In this document: positions 1-12,591 of the stretch, in pieces
Layout: each line of letters begins with the position of its first letter
How positions within the stretch are numbered: the stretch's first letter is position 1
DNA from: Micrasema longulum
Taxonomy: Eukaryota > Arthropoda > Insecta > Trichoptera > Brachycentridae
Direction: 5' to 3'
DNA: 64,000 nt
Assembly (NCBI GenBank): GCA_022494885.1
Contig: JAGVSM010002411.1
Span: forward strand, 1 to 64,000
Translations under genes and position numbers: made by a program
The notes under the pieces: generated by a model
Told to the model about the DNA's origin: nothing
Databases searched by the model: none
Seen by the model: only the letters and a program-made list of their open reading frames with translations

Positions 1-1224
1 TTAATTTTTACTAACATTTCATCCCCAATTTCCAGTGCCCTTTGCTCAAACTTAAAATGTCTAAATTATATTTTTTTAATCTGACGATAATATTGGCTTG
101 TTCCTGCTCCGTAAATAGTTTCGAACGCGCAGGATAGGACAATGGGACAATTTGACCATAATCTACACGTGGAACGCTGCAAAAATGACGACGCATATGA
201 CAAGCCAGTTTTAAAATATATATTATATATATGGTATATAAAATATATACCAAGACACATTGGAATTGTTAGAGATCGAACTAAATAATAAAAAGGCATT
301 TTCCATCAACATTTTTGTTAGAAAAAATGCAATGCACGGGAGTGACACTCCCGCGCAAAGCAATATATATTGTCCTGATGTCCTGTATGAGCGCGTTCAC
401 ACAAGGATATTCACACTTATGTATGAGGACTATACTGCCGTTCCAAGCAAGAAGGTAGCAACAAATATTTTAAAGGTTTTGAAGAAATTGAGGTTTTACG
501 TATTTGGTATTTTTTTACCGTATATTTATCAAAATAGTTTTTTTTTTTACATTTTAGATGTATTTATTAGAGTAAGCTGTTTAGAAAGATTACAAATATT
601 TATCAGGTGGCATTGAAAAAACACAGTTTTTAATTTTTGCTAGATACTGCCTATTAGCTTGGAAGGGCAGTATAGGTCATTACTGGGAGTGAGCCCTACT
701 TTAGGACGCGTAAATCTTGAAGGTCTTTACCTGGTCCCCTGGGACTGCAAGCTGCATACATTGTAATGTCCCTTCGCCCATGGTTTATTCGTTGAAAAGG
801 ATACGTCTATTTTTTTCCCACAGGGGTCTGCCAGGTCAGTTTCTGAAGTCATTGTGTATCCGAGGCTGAGGGATAATGTTTTCGTAATCAAAAGATTGAA
901 TTGTCTGCTTAACCCGGTTTTTGTGTAAGGATTTTCCTTCCCTTAGCAAAGTGAAGTTCGGTTTTGAGGCGCTGAACACTCCTTCACCCTCTGCCGTTTG
1001 CTTCAGTAATGCTGCATTGTTTGGTGGCCGCTGCAAGGTCGTCGGTAGTAGGATCCGAAGGATAAAGTAACTACAAAGTGTTTCTTAGATACACCTTATT
1101 AGCGTCCGTGTATCTGCTTCTACCTGACCTGACATTGGACCACGATCGTGTTTATTGATTTATATTAATATCGCTGATTAATATTAAACAATAATTCTAA
1201 TGTAAATCTCTTTGTTTTTTATAG
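1..1224. other. FBXL4 intron / upstream sequence, no recognised exon
   Basis: This is most likely an intron of the FBXL4 orthologue, because the first recognised exon begins at 1225 after a good acceptor. I see no F-box or discoidin-like exon. The block at about 640-1060 is less AT-rich and has an open minus-strand frame of 66 codons (836-1036) that I do not recognise. It could be a fragment of an unidentified mobile element. The rest is AT-rich without a clear feature. Confidence 0.4.
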
Positions 1225-4200
1225 GTACTTAAAACGATAGCAAGTCGCGCAACCTTAGTGCAGAAAGTAGATTTATCTTGGTGTGGAAATTATGAACTCT
1301 TGGATTCTTATCACTTTGTACAGTAAGCTATTTTTCTTTGTTTTTTATTTCGATTCAAATATTTTTTTCTTCATTTACTTCAAATAGCCATTTTCTGGTA
1401 AACTCAAATTCCAAACATGCTTTTTTCGGGGGAGAGTAAATTTTACTTCAGTAGTGAAGTTTTTTTAAAATTAAATTTTACACATAGATTATTTGAAGTC
1501 CTAACAGAAAAAGACTAAAGTACGATTATTGACCATTTGTGGATTTACGAATTTTACTAGTTAGGGTGACGATATGGTTTCGGTAGATAGATACATTAAA
1601 ATAATATTTAGTAACATAAGGAACATAAATATATACCGGCAATATTGTGAAAGGACAAACCAGATACAAAAACTAAAATTAGTATTTGCCTAAAAATATC
1701 CAATACGTTGAATTAAGGAAAAAGTAGAAGTATATGTCTATGTATATTTGAATTTATTTCAATGAAAGCAAGGAAGAGGGCAACTTGTTGCAAAAGTAAA
1801 ATCGATTCTATGAAATATGCGGGGTAATTACTTACCGGGGAAGGTAACTTCCAAATCAGCATTTGTGACTTGTGACCACTTGGAACACTTTTTTGTTCTC
1901 TCCATGAATGCTACAAATAGACAAGTCACGTCATCAAATCATCAAAAATGCTGATTTTTAAGTTACCTAGTTGTAGTAATTACCCCACAATATGTAAATG
2001 TAATTGAGTTGAATTATTTATGTCTCAAAGACCTTTTGACAAAGTCTAACTTGGTATATTTACGAGATGAAATATATTAATGGCTTTTCCCTTATTAGGC
2101 GCTTGGTGTTTATCCTTATGATTTTAAAATCGGTCTGGTCATTCCGAATTCGTGAATTTGAGTGTCATTTGTCATTTAATTTCATAATAAATTACGATGA
2201 ATCTTATAGGAAAATTGATTTTCTTAATATTTTTTTTTATTTATTTAATCCAATATAAAATACAATACAAATACATAGTTAACAAAAATGTTTATACAAT
2301 AGGCAGGTACATTCAATATATATATATATTTTTATGGATATAGCCACTCTACTGGCCCACAGGCACGTTCCGGAGTGTCAGTGTATTATTTATTTATACA
2401 TAATTGTACATAATTTCACATCTATTGTGTAAAAATTCAAAAGAAATAAAAAAATTTAAAAATTAAATAAATCTACATTTATAAAATGAAAAAGTATTTT
2501 CAAGAAACTATTATTACATTCTTATATATGAAACATATTCCTCAGCTTCCTGTCTAGTCTTTTTAGCAATCCATTTATGTACTCTAGCTTTGAAAATATT
2601 GTTTTTAATTTTGTTCGCCAATATGTCCTTGCTTAAAAAGTTGTATGGCTTAGGAGCCAGAAAAGTATAATGCCTTTGTCCGTAATTTGTTTTTTTCTTT
2701 GGGAGCAGAAGTATTGTCTTTTGTCTTTGTCTAGTGTCGTAAATTTGTTGTCCGTCATTATGTCTGTCAGGATTTTGATGGAAATGTCTTAAAATTGTCT
2801 TTATGTATATTTGTCTTATGTCTAGTACTGGAAATTCTGTAAAAAGTCTGTCTGTAGAGTATTGGTAAGGCTTAGGATTATCCTCTAGGAAATGCGTGTT
2901 CAAAAATTGTTGCGATTTCTGATATTATTACATAATTAATTTGTACAATCTGATTGCAGGTTCATCCAGTATTGCGGTTCAACATTAACACACTTAAGAT
3001 TGAATAGTTGTTCGTTTGTTGATTATACTTCTATTAAATCTATCGGAGATTATTGTCCGAATCTTAAAGGTAAGTTAACTGCGTCGTATACTTAATTTTA
3101 TCATGCAATCCAATCAATAATTCCATGTTCTAAACTTACCCTAGAATTTAAAACTAAATTCTCATTAATATGGTTTTGATTTCAGAATTATCTCTACGCA
3201 GCTGCGCTGGCATCAAGATAGGTTTTAATTTTCTATCTAACCTTAGAAATCTTACTCGGCTAGATTTATACAGGACACTAGTAGACAAATCCTCGTTATT
3301 GGCTATTATTAGGTCCAACCCTGGACTTCAACACTTAAACTTAGGTATACCATTCACTTATTAATATTTTTATGATAACAAGCGTAATCATAGCATGATA
3401 CACTACTTATTAAACACTAACATGGATTTGTATTAAGGGAATCATAAGCCCACCATTCATCCGCAGCAGTTATGAGTCCCAGTGGGTTCTCTGACGTAGA
3501 CGTTAACAATTTTCTTAAGGAATACAAACTCTATGCAGTTTAATGGGGATGTATTGACAGAGGCCAACACGTCATCCGCACTCTTTGGATCCCCTCAATG
3601 TGTCTGTTCTTTTTTATTTAAAAATAGAATTAGCAGTGGCGCTGCAGCCCGTTGTGGGCCCTGGCCTCCTCCAGAATCTGTCTCTATTGCTCCCTGCATC
3701 CTGCAGTTCTTCTCCAGTTCGTCAGGCTAATTGCTCTAATGTCATTTTCAAACAAATGTCATTCGTTTGAAAATGCCCTAACAAGGCGAAACAATGAGAA
3801 ACTTTAGCCCTACGGGAAATTGGATACACAAAATGTTTTCTTGCGCGGGGTAAAAATTAGAGCATTAAATTGTAACACAAACTTTCTTGAAAATGTACAG
3901 AAAAAATAATAAAAAATATTTTGATAAAAACGCACTACTTTGAATGACGTCACTGGTTCATGTGAATCAACCTATGATCTGAGAGCTATGGAAGATTTCC
4001 AGTCTGCTTGTCGCTTCTGGACCAATAGGAAGAACTGAATGAGAATAAGCTGAAATGAACCTCTGACGTTACACGCGGAGTTATTTCAGAAATACAAAAT
4101 TTTTAAAAATCGTAGCGCTGATAATAAGATGCATAAAAATCGAAATTTTTTTAAAAAAAGACTTTGTTTAATAGTCTATTAACAAATAAAAAAAATTAAA

Positions 4201-7200
4201 AAACCCACTGAACTTCCCCATTGTCACGAAATGTTTGTTTTTATATTTTTAAAAATAAAATAAAGTGTTCAGTATACTTAAATCAGTGTTTGATCTCTTA
4301 TATTATAAGTTTATGTTTTTTCAGTTGACTCTTTTTGCCTTTCAGGATCATGTAGTTATATATCCTCAATGGACGACGTGGCTCATGAAATAGGACAATG
4401 TTGCCAAAACTTGATTTCTATTGATCTATGGAAGACTTATTCACTTACTTCCGCCGGAGTAACATCTCTCAGGAACTGCACTAAACTCCAAGAAGTTGAC
4501 TTCGGATGGTGGTGAATAAAACTAATTATTTTGCATGGAAATTCAATGACTTAAGCCTATGGTTTTTCATAAAAGTATTTTTTTTCTGTATAAAGGTAAA
4601 ATGAGTCGTCTTAATTAACTCAACCTTTAGTTAGTACAGCACAGTAAAGATTTTTTTTATTTAAATCTTTTAACAAATTAGTGTAGAAAAAAAAACTAGT
4701 TGAAAACGGCCCCAAAATGAAATAGAAAAAGATTCAGCTAAAGCATCTTAAATTTTCATTTATATTTACAATATATTTATATTCCCTTGTTTTTATTGCT
4801 AGCGATAAATTTTAATTTTCAATATTCATTTAAAATTTGATAGAATTACTGAAACAAAACTTTTTTAATTTATAATGTGTTATACATATTAAAGATACGC
4901 ATTTTTCAATTTGTACTTGGTAATGATTTTCTACTCTGATTTTTAATTAGTTTAATTAAGCATGTAATAGTCGTCTTTTTTCTGCTGCATAGTTGTTTAA
5001 ATACATATTTAATACATACATATACATAAAGTAGTTACTAAGTAGGTACTGTTTATAAAATAAATAATATTTAACACCTATTTCTCTTGTTCAGTTTGCA
5101 GGTTGGTAATTCTGGCGAGTGGGTGTCCGAGTTGGCGGCTCAGTGTCCTGGTCTCCGGAAGCTGTTCCTCGGAGCCCTGAGGGCCGTGTCTGACCGCGAT
5201 CTGCGACCTCTCGCCCGCCTGTGTCCCGACCTGCAACAGCTCGACCTATTTGGTGTTCGAGCCATCACGTCTGATATTTGTGAATAGTGAGTTTTAAAAA
5301 TCATTGCATATTGGAATTTTCTAAACATATAAATCAAAATTAGTCTGTCTGGTTTTATAGTGCCATTTTCATCAGCTCAGATCATTGAATGCTTTATTTA
5401 GAAATTAGAAATTTTAGAACGTCACATGTTCTCTCGACTTGAGCATAAAAAGTCAATCTACTTTTATAGATGACCCCAGATCCTTAATTATTATCTCTTT
5501 CAATAATTATCTCCTTCATCAATACTACCTACATCAATATTGTATAATGAAAGGCTCAGTTTTTTCTTTGACAACTTATGTCAATAGGCTACCAATTTTG
5601 CATGCCTTACTACCCAACATGCATAAATAGTGTCTCTGTATAAAAATATTAAAATGAAACATAACTGTTTTTTTTTTCAGTTTACTTCAGAACTGCAAGA
5701 AATTAAGACTGTTAGATATTAGCTTCTGCGATCAGATATCTGAATCCCAGGTGAGTTCAAAATTGCACAGATTCATCTATGTGTATATATTCTTTAGAAT
5801 TATTAACAGCTTTTACAGAGCTGATCAATATTCTTAAAAGCCGTTAATATGGAATCATATGGAATATGGAATTTTCTATTAATAAGAAATCCCCAATATA
5901 AGGTATATATTAATAACCTAGAAAGGAAACAGAAAAAAATTATAAATTGAATAAAATACAAATTTGATTGTACTCCAAATGCAATGCAAACTCTGGAGTA
6001 CAGAAGAGTGATTGCAGATCAAATATTCCTGTTTAAACTAGTAAACAACGTCGTAGACTGCCTTTGCTTACAAGTTCTTTAGAATATCTTGTGCCCAACA
6101 GAACAAGACTCCAAACTATATTCAATTTGCCCATACCCAGGACATTCAAGAAATTCAAGAAAGAATATTTTTTTCTATACTGACATTTTTCATTTCTCCT
6201 ATACTAAATATAGAAGATTACTTATAGGCGTTGAAAATACGCCTGTATAATTATATGAGTATGTCATTAAAAATGTATATTCATGTTTATTTATTTATTT
6301 ATATATACGCTCAATGGGCATTTTTATGGACACATTTGTACATAGAAAATTATTATAATAAAATTAGAAAGACTCAATGGTTTATAGTAAACTTTGTGGG
6401 AGTGGAAGCGGGAGAGAGGTGTTTATAATTGAATTTGATTCAGTGATTGTTTGAAAGAAGACAACTTGTTTTCAAAGAAATCAAGACTGGTATGTTTGTT
6501 GGCAGACCTAAGAATTCTGGGCATAGGGGAATGAAAACCACAGTTAGTTCTATGGTTATCGGTATGAAAGAGCATGTTTTGTCTGAGGTTTCTAGTTGGA
6601 ATATTTAATTTTATTGAGCTCAGTAGTTCAGGCGCATCAAAGAGTGAGTTGAGAATTTTAAATAGGACTATAAGGTCGGATTTATTTCGACGGTCTTAAA
6701 GAGAAGATATATTCAAGGTAGTTTCTAACTCATTATACGTATATAGGTCTCTGGATAAGCCCAACCTCCAGCCTATCTTTCTTAAAAATCGATGTTGAAC
6801 TGATTCAATATTTTTGATGTGAACATCATAATATGGAGACCAGATAACAGAGGAATATTCTAGGTGCGGGCAACTAGGGAACAGAAGAGAGTTTTAAGGG
6901 TATTGATATTTTTGAAGTCAGCTGTGCTTCTGTTAATAAATCCAAGAAGTTTTAAGGATTTATTGATAACATGTTCAATATGAATTGTAAAAGAAAGTTT
7001 AGTGTCAAGTATAATACCCAAATCTCGTATACTAGACACAGATGATAATATTTCATTGTTCAGTGAGTAGTCATATATGATTGGATTTATGTTTTGTACC
7101 TTCCTTTTTTAAAAAATATGTTTGTAAATGTACTTATTTACTATACATATATATATATTTTACTTTTATTTACTTTGTTATTATTTTTTATTACATTTAC

Positions 7201-8756
7201 ACATTTTATTTGCAGTTTCTGAATTACTAACGTTTCTTAACTTTTAAATTAATTTTATTCTATTACTGGGTTATTATTTTATTTTATTTTTGAAATTAGC
7301 AGTTCTACATACATATTTATAGTAAACAAACAGATATAGTGTATAAACTTAGAACTAATAACAGATTTCCATATTGTATACAAAGTTAGTAAAGAAAATA
7401 TATTACATATCAAATAAATACATATAATTTAAACATATGAAAATGTTATTTTCATGTACTCAATAATCAAAGAATTTTTTAATATTTATTTTAAGAACAT
7501 TAAGTTACTGTAAATTGGGCGGGATTATAATGTGTACACTTGATGAATAACTTACATAGCTGGTGAAAATGATTATTGACTGTTTTTGCAATTAAAGTTC
7601 CAATGTACCCTTATCTTCTATATTAATTGTATGTAAAAACTGTGGTTTTTTTCCCAAATAAATAAAATAAAATACATATTCCAATTTAATAAGATGACAA
7701 CAATTCTTATCCTAAAAAAAATATTTTCCCAAAATAAAAGTGATTATGGTCATGTCATAATCAGAGGCCGTTCTTTAGTATGCACTGCCAAGTAAAAATA
7801 TGTGCAAATAAATTAGTAATTTATAGTAAAAATATGTAATACAAAGAAATGGGAATTCAGTGCAACATTATATTCGTACACCATTACATTCAATATTAGC
7901 GCCAAAAGATCTAGCGAGGTCGACTCTAGCAGACGATTTTCTCATCTTATCTACGCATGCGCAATCGTCACTGTGCATATTCTGTTTTGCACAATCTTTT
8001 ACCCTGAATTTTTATGTAAAATACCATATCTGCTAAAACCGTGATTTGAGCTAGATAAACTACGCTTCATACCGGTGAATTGTGCGTTAGAGAGAGAAGA
8101 CAAGATTCATTCTCCGGGCATTGCTAACACATGTGCGCAGATTTGATGTACGAAGGTCGTTCGTAACGTCACTGAACATGCATAATGACATAATGTTAGT
8201 ATGAATTTAGTTGATTTAGTTACATATAATGTGTGTATAAACAATGGTGAATTTAGCGTTCCTGATTCCGATGTGTTGGCTGTCATATTGTTTTCACTCG
8301 TTTACCATGTCAGACCTATCATACTGTTATAATATTATTAAATTTAATATCGGTACAAGTTGACAAAATGTAAAGAAATGCTTTGCCAAGGTTTTTGGTC
8401 AGAAGCCACCAGTGGTTATAGTTGATTAAATCGCTTTCATACTGACTTATAGATTATACAGGCTGACGGTAGGTAGTCTAAGAAACGAAAAAGCTGAAGG
8501 TAAAGCACGTTCCATAGAATGGGCATCTATTGTGCCTATGTGAGAGCCTGCTATAACACTATGTTATTGTTTTGTAATGACATGTAAAATAAATCAAATT
8601 AAACCATGAAAGGTTAGTTATGGAAATGTAATTATAATAATGATTGTTTACATTTTTCAGGTGACAGTTTGGAGAGAAATATATTCCGATGTGTCCATCA
8701 AGAGGACATTCTCATCAGAAGGATCTCCAAATGTGGTTTTGCAATCCTATCGGTGA
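1225..8756 (+). CDS. FBXL4: F-box and leucine-rich repeat protein 4 (FBXL4) orthologue, C-terminal half
   Basis: There are seven exons: 1225-1322, 2960-3069, 3186-3344, 4346-4511, 5095-5286, 5681-5750 and 8661-8756 (TGA at 8754-8756). All have GT/AG borders and compatible phases, giving 296 residues. The translation is a run of cysteine-type leucine-rich repeats. Diagnostic matches to animal FBXL4 are LVQKVDLSW, LDLYRT, HLNLGSC, IDLWKT and the end segment LLDISFCDQI followed by VSIKRTF, where human FBXL4 ends. The insect protein adds about 14 residues after that point. FBXL4 is the substrate-recognition subunit of an SCF (SKP1-CUL1) E3 ligase at the mitochondrial outer membrane. In mammals it targets the mitophagy receptors BNIP3 and NIX. 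The F-box and N-terminal domain must lie upstream of the window. The gene converges on the amylase cluster. Confidence 0.92.
2514..2910 (-). mobile_element. non-LTR retrotransposon (LINE) C-terminal remnant
   Basis: A 129-codon minus-strand frame lies in the FBXL4 intron between exons 1322 and 2960. It has the look of the region after the reverse transcriptase domain of jockey/CR1-like LINEs: a basic tail with TNYGQRHYTFLAPKPYN and a short terminal helix. The upstream RT core is absent, so this is a 5'-truncated dead copy. The clade is not certain. Confidence 0.55.
5935..6220 (+). mobile_element. LINE RT C-terminal fragment (plus strand)
   Basis: In the last FBXL4 intron, the plus strand reads LQTLEYRRVIADQIFLFKL and continues with a frameshifted post-RT tail. 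This pattern is typical of the region downstream of the RT domain in jockey/CR1-type LINEs. It is a short, degenerate fragment next to the oppositely oriented fragment at 6285-7080. Confidence 0.5.
6285..7080 (-). mobile_element. LINE RT C-terminal fragment (minus strand)
   Basis: The minus strand reads, with frameshifts, SIRDLGIILDTKLSF, LLGFINRST, SSVIWSPYY and IESVQHRFLRKIGWRLG. These are classic motifs of the RT thumb and connection region of jockey-clade LINEs. The low-coordinate end carries TTTATTTATTTATT on the plus strand, consistent with the A-rich 3' tail of a minus-strand element. A related copy lies at 56030-56700 (IESVQHRFLRKVAW). Confidence 0.65.
7090..8660. other. last FBXL4 intron, remaining part
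   Basis: This is an AT-rich intron with no coding signal. A slightly GC-richer stretch at about 7740-8180 contains no recognised motif. I see nothing else I can name. Confidence 0.4.
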
Positions 8757-8854
8757 TATTAAATTGGTTGTTTTTTTTTACCAGATCATTCGATATGAGA
8801 TGATAAATAATTATTCCTAATATATATTTATAAAGCCAAATATACTCATTTATA

Positions 8855-8860
8855 AATAAA
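8855..8860 (+). terminator. FBXL4 poly(A) signal candidate
   Basis: An AATAAA hexamer lies about 100 bp after the TGA at 8756. The surrounding sequence is AT-rich, so chance occurrence is possible. Confidence 0.4.
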
Positions 8861-9039
8861 TAATCCTGTGAATCTTTTTGTAAGTCACAAAGTCTGTTGA
8901 GATGATTTCTCATCTTTGTTAATTCTGTAATATTATGAAAAAGTGACTTGTTTGAGTTTACTATAACTTTAAAATATATTTTTACTCTTTACAAAGTGCC
9001 TCAGTTTGAAGTCAGATTAATGATAACTGAATAACTATA

Positions 9040-9815
9040 CAGTGGTGCCTCACACAACGAACTTAATTCGTTCCAGGAGCAAGTTCGTTATGCGAAAAGT
9101 TCATTATGTGAAACGCGTTTTCCCATAACAATACATGTTAAAAAAAATAATTCGTTCTGTAGCATAAAATATGGTAAGATGACATAAAAAAAAGATAAAT
9201 TTTTTGTTATTATTTTTATTTAGATACATCTAAAAACATAATGAAAAAACACACATTTTTTAATTTTAAGAAATAATCGAATCTTGCACATCTTCATCCA
9301 TTTTCCGCTTTTTGGCCGATGGTGCAGTGAAAAACCTGTCCAAAGTCGTTTGTTTCTCTCTTTTCTTCAACATCTGCCGGAAATAACGGACAAGAGTATC
9401 GGAGTACAGGTCGTTGATCCTGTTTGCTTCAGCGGAATCCGGATAGTGGGCATTGGTAAACTCCTGAACTGCTTTCCATTTGACCAGGATGTTCTTGATG
9501 TCAGCAGTTGGAATTGGTTGATTGTTTGATTGTTGCTCCTCGTTATCAGATGACGCTTCCCTTTGAGCATTGTCCTGTTGTTGGGCCAGAAGTGTTTGAG
9601 CTCTTCAGTTGTCAGCTCTTCTTTGTGTTCCTCAATAAGCTCCTCTACATCCTCTTCAACGATTGCTGCGACACGTGCGTAAGTTAAGCGTACTGCTCAG
9701 TGACTAACGACTGCCTGCGCGGAAGGATGCAATAAATCGGCAGTGATCGTGTGAAGCGAAGTTCGTTGTGTGCAGCGTTCGCTGTGCGAGGCGTTCGTTA
9801 TGCGAGGCACCACTG
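9040..9815 (-). mobile_element. pogo/Tigger-like Tc1-mariner element, internally deleted
   Basis: The element is bounded by inverted termini CAGTGGTGCCTC...GAGGCACCACTG and flanked by the TA dinucleotide on both sides (9038-9039 and 9816-9817), the target duplication of this superfamily. The minus strand retains the C-terminus of a pogo/Tigger transposase with frame breaks: VEELIEEHKEELTTEEL, then HYPDSAEANRINDLYSD and a terminal QTTLDRFF followed by a basic stretch KKRK and a stop near 9274. QTTLDRFF fits the PCNA-binding (PIP-box) consensus known for pogo-type transposases. The DNA-binding and most of the catalytic domain are gone, so the copy is non-autonomous. Confidence 0.8.
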
Positions 9816-10096
9816 TATTTGTAAATATTGTTGTGACGGTAAAATATTGTTTAAATAACAAAATGGCACTGTTTGACATCTGTGTCTTTGGTTTTAAAGT
9901 TAAGAATTTGAATAAAAACATAATCTTGAAACTTAACAGACGGTATAGTCAACAAATAAGACTAATTTTAGTCACAAAGTTGTTTCTTTTTTTTAGTTAA
10001 AATATGATTAAAAAAATATTTTTTAAAATTGGTTTGAAGAGTTCAAAATACTTCATGGCGTTTTCTGCAGCTGAAGTGTTCATACTTGTGACTCAA

Positions 10097-10313
10097 CCCT
10101 TTATTGGACACATTTTTTCTTTTGATTTACGCCTTCCAAACCTAATATAAACATGTTATTTTTTAAGATAATAAATATATTGCAAATCTGATCTATCCTA
10201 CGTTATTACGAGACTCTTATGATATAAGACTTATTGTAAAATAATAGACAGTATAAACCTCAATTCTGGTGGTACATATATGTACCACTCTGTTCTAGGT
10301 GTCTTATAAAGGG
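10097..10313. mobile_element. piggyBac-like MITE (217 bp)
   Basis: The ends are inverted: CCCTTTATTGGACAC at the left and the complement-like GTCTTATAAAGGG at the right. The flanks are TCAA (10093-10096) and TTAA (10314-10317), which fits a TTAA target duplication with one later mutation. There is no coding capacity. An internal palindrome GGTACATATATGTACC occurs at 10271-10286. Confidence 0.55.
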
Positions 10314-10376
10314 TTAAAATGTCATTGTTTGAAGTTTTAAATGCTGTTAACAAAGTTAAAAAAATGAAGGTATTAA

Positions 10377-10696
10377 CCCATTGCACCACTAATAAAGATG
10401 ACATAATTCGTTCATACAACACACTATTTAATTTTGACACATTTTTATTACAATAACATTAAGACTTAATAAATATTTTGTAATAAATAATGTGAAACAA
10501 ATTGTGATTATTCATTTTATTATGAAATCAGTAACCGAACTATACTTATTTATGTAATTTTTATGAATAAAGTTATTGTCATTCAGTTTTAACGTAAAAA
10601 AAAATACTTCGAAAACAAACCGGCAAATCGCTGGCTTTGTGAGTCAGTGACAAATTGATCTTGGCCGGCGATTCGCAGGCTTTGTGTTGCAATGGG
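10377..10696. mobile_element. piggyBac-like MITE (320 bp)
   Basis: The element is flanked by exact TTAA on both sides (10373-10376 and 10697-10700) and has inverted ends CCCATTGCA...TGCAATGGG. This is the signature of piggyBac-superfamily non-autonomous elements. It has no coding capacity and lies only 60 bp from the previous MITE. Confidence 0.65.
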
Positions 10697-11020
10697 TTAA
10701 AATGTTTCTAAAAATTTGCTCACAAAAAAATATTCCTTTTTATTTATTTTTACTGAACAGATTACATTAAAATAAACTGACTATATCTGTCAATGGTGTT
10801 ATTGTGCCATATGCACCTTCTAAATAATAGCAGCTATTAGTATTCCTTAAATAAAGCCACAACATTCCTCGACTTCAAGACTAATTAAATATCTATTCAT
10901 AAAATGTTAAACACGGGGTGTACCCTTGAAGCTTTTTAATGTTCTTATGAAATTTAATTTGTAAAATTGTATAATTTACTCATTGAATATAAAAGTTATT
11001 TAAAATTCAAATAATAGTCA

Positions 11021-11270
11021 CCAGGGCCCGTATTTGAATGGGAAGTTAAAATTTATCTTAAATTTTATCTACCAAGTAAAATCAAGTTTTCTGTATGCAA
11101 AAGAAAAAAGGTTTACAATTTCTTTTTCTAAACATGTTCAATTACAGGCTACCGACGAAGAGACTTTGAATTTTTATACGAATATAGACATTTTCGTACA
11201 TAAATATCGATGTTAGTTTACACCGTCTCGATATGTACCGATGAAGATAGCATTCATAATCGGGGCCTGG
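11021..11270. mobile_element. MITE with CCAGG(G/C)CCCG termini
   Basis: The left end CCAGGGCCCGTATTTGAATG and the right end CATTCATAATCGGGGCCTGG are near-perfect inverted repeats. The interior is non-coding. A related, more decayed copy occurs at about 51340-51545; it shares the stretch around TTTTCGTACATAAATATCGA. The superfamily is not determined because no clear target duplication is visible. Confidence 0.6.
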
Positions 11271-12161
11271 TCAATATTTTCACATACATAATAGTTTTAA
11301 ATAAGATTATCCTCAAGTTTGCTGAATACCATTCATATTTTTCTGGTATAAATTTTGTTCATGCATAGATTTGTGTTCTAATTGTTCTACCCTTGTTCAA
11401 TTTTGATTTTCGTCTTGCATAATCAAATCACATATTTGAATGTGTTCCGTCACACAGATCATAAATAATGTATGGATTTGTTGAAAATTCTCCCTGCAAG
11501 ATCTCATCTTGGATCTAGCTAAAATTATATTACTCAAATATTTTTAAAATTATTTTATGTCTGAACATCATTGCTTTAAACTATTTTATTCTATATTGTT
11601 ACAGTGATCCAAATAATATCATATACAACTAAATTAATATGTCTAATCGATAAGACAATCTTGTCGAAGATTTTGTAATTTTTGTATTTTTTATACGTAC
11701 ATAAAAAACTTTTTTGAAGTGGTTTGTTTTTTTTCTTTCAGTTTTTTTGTGAACGAATAGTCAACTTTCGTAATAAATGCAAAATTTTGTTAATCAGTTT
11801 GACTGGTATCTAAAACTTAAGACAATTTTATAAACGATTGAATAGAAGATTTATTTATTTATCAATTTCAAATTAAATTTGTATATATATGCACCAACAT
11901 ATTATGGCCTTTTAGGCTAGCTCGTGTTATGCCATAATATTAGAACATTCATATTTTATAATGTTTTTACTATTTTAAGGCCAAATAAAAAAAAATAACA
12001 ACAAAATATTAAGTAAGTTAAAATAATTAATAATTACATATGATACAAAATATTTTTTTTACAATAAGCAACACAAATACAAAAAATAACATTAAATACT
12101 TTGATAATAACATAATAACATATGATACAATATTAAAAATAACAATCTAAATAAAAGAAAT

Positions 12162-12591
12162 AACATATTACAACAGAGATGAAGAACATTTTAGAGTAGG
12201 TAATATAGAAGTCTAGGCATCTACAGGTCTTATGACCTGTCATCGGCTGGTTTAAGTGGCCACTTTACACACTGTAACATTCACCATTCCGCCCATATTT
12301 GAACATCTATATTCCTTCAATTCTTTCTTCTGTTGATGTTTGTGAAGTAAAAGGGCTGAAACCTTTATTTATGCCGGTGAGATTCATCTAATTGAATTAT
12401 TTCACCTACACACTAGGCAACACCTGAAAATTGTTCAATTTCTATACTTCTTCATGGACCAGGTGGATTTGTCAACAATATTATGAGTTTGTCCAAATTA
12501 AACCAGCCAATGACAGGTCATAAGCCCTGTAGATGCCTAGACTTCTATATTACCCTCTCTAAAATGTTCTTCATATCTGTTGTAATATGTT
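12162..12591. mobile_element. foldback MITE, family A, complete copy (430 bp)
   Basis: About 100-bp imperfect terminal inverted repeats start AACATATTACAACAGAGATG and contain TCTATATTAC and TGACCTGTCAT. The interior is non-coding. Partial relatives lie at 19725-19815, 20555-20655, 23568-24210, 24852-25030, 37610-37868, 39160-39290 and 48575-48995. This is therefore an abundant family here, and most copies sit inside the amylase introns. Confidence 0.7.
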
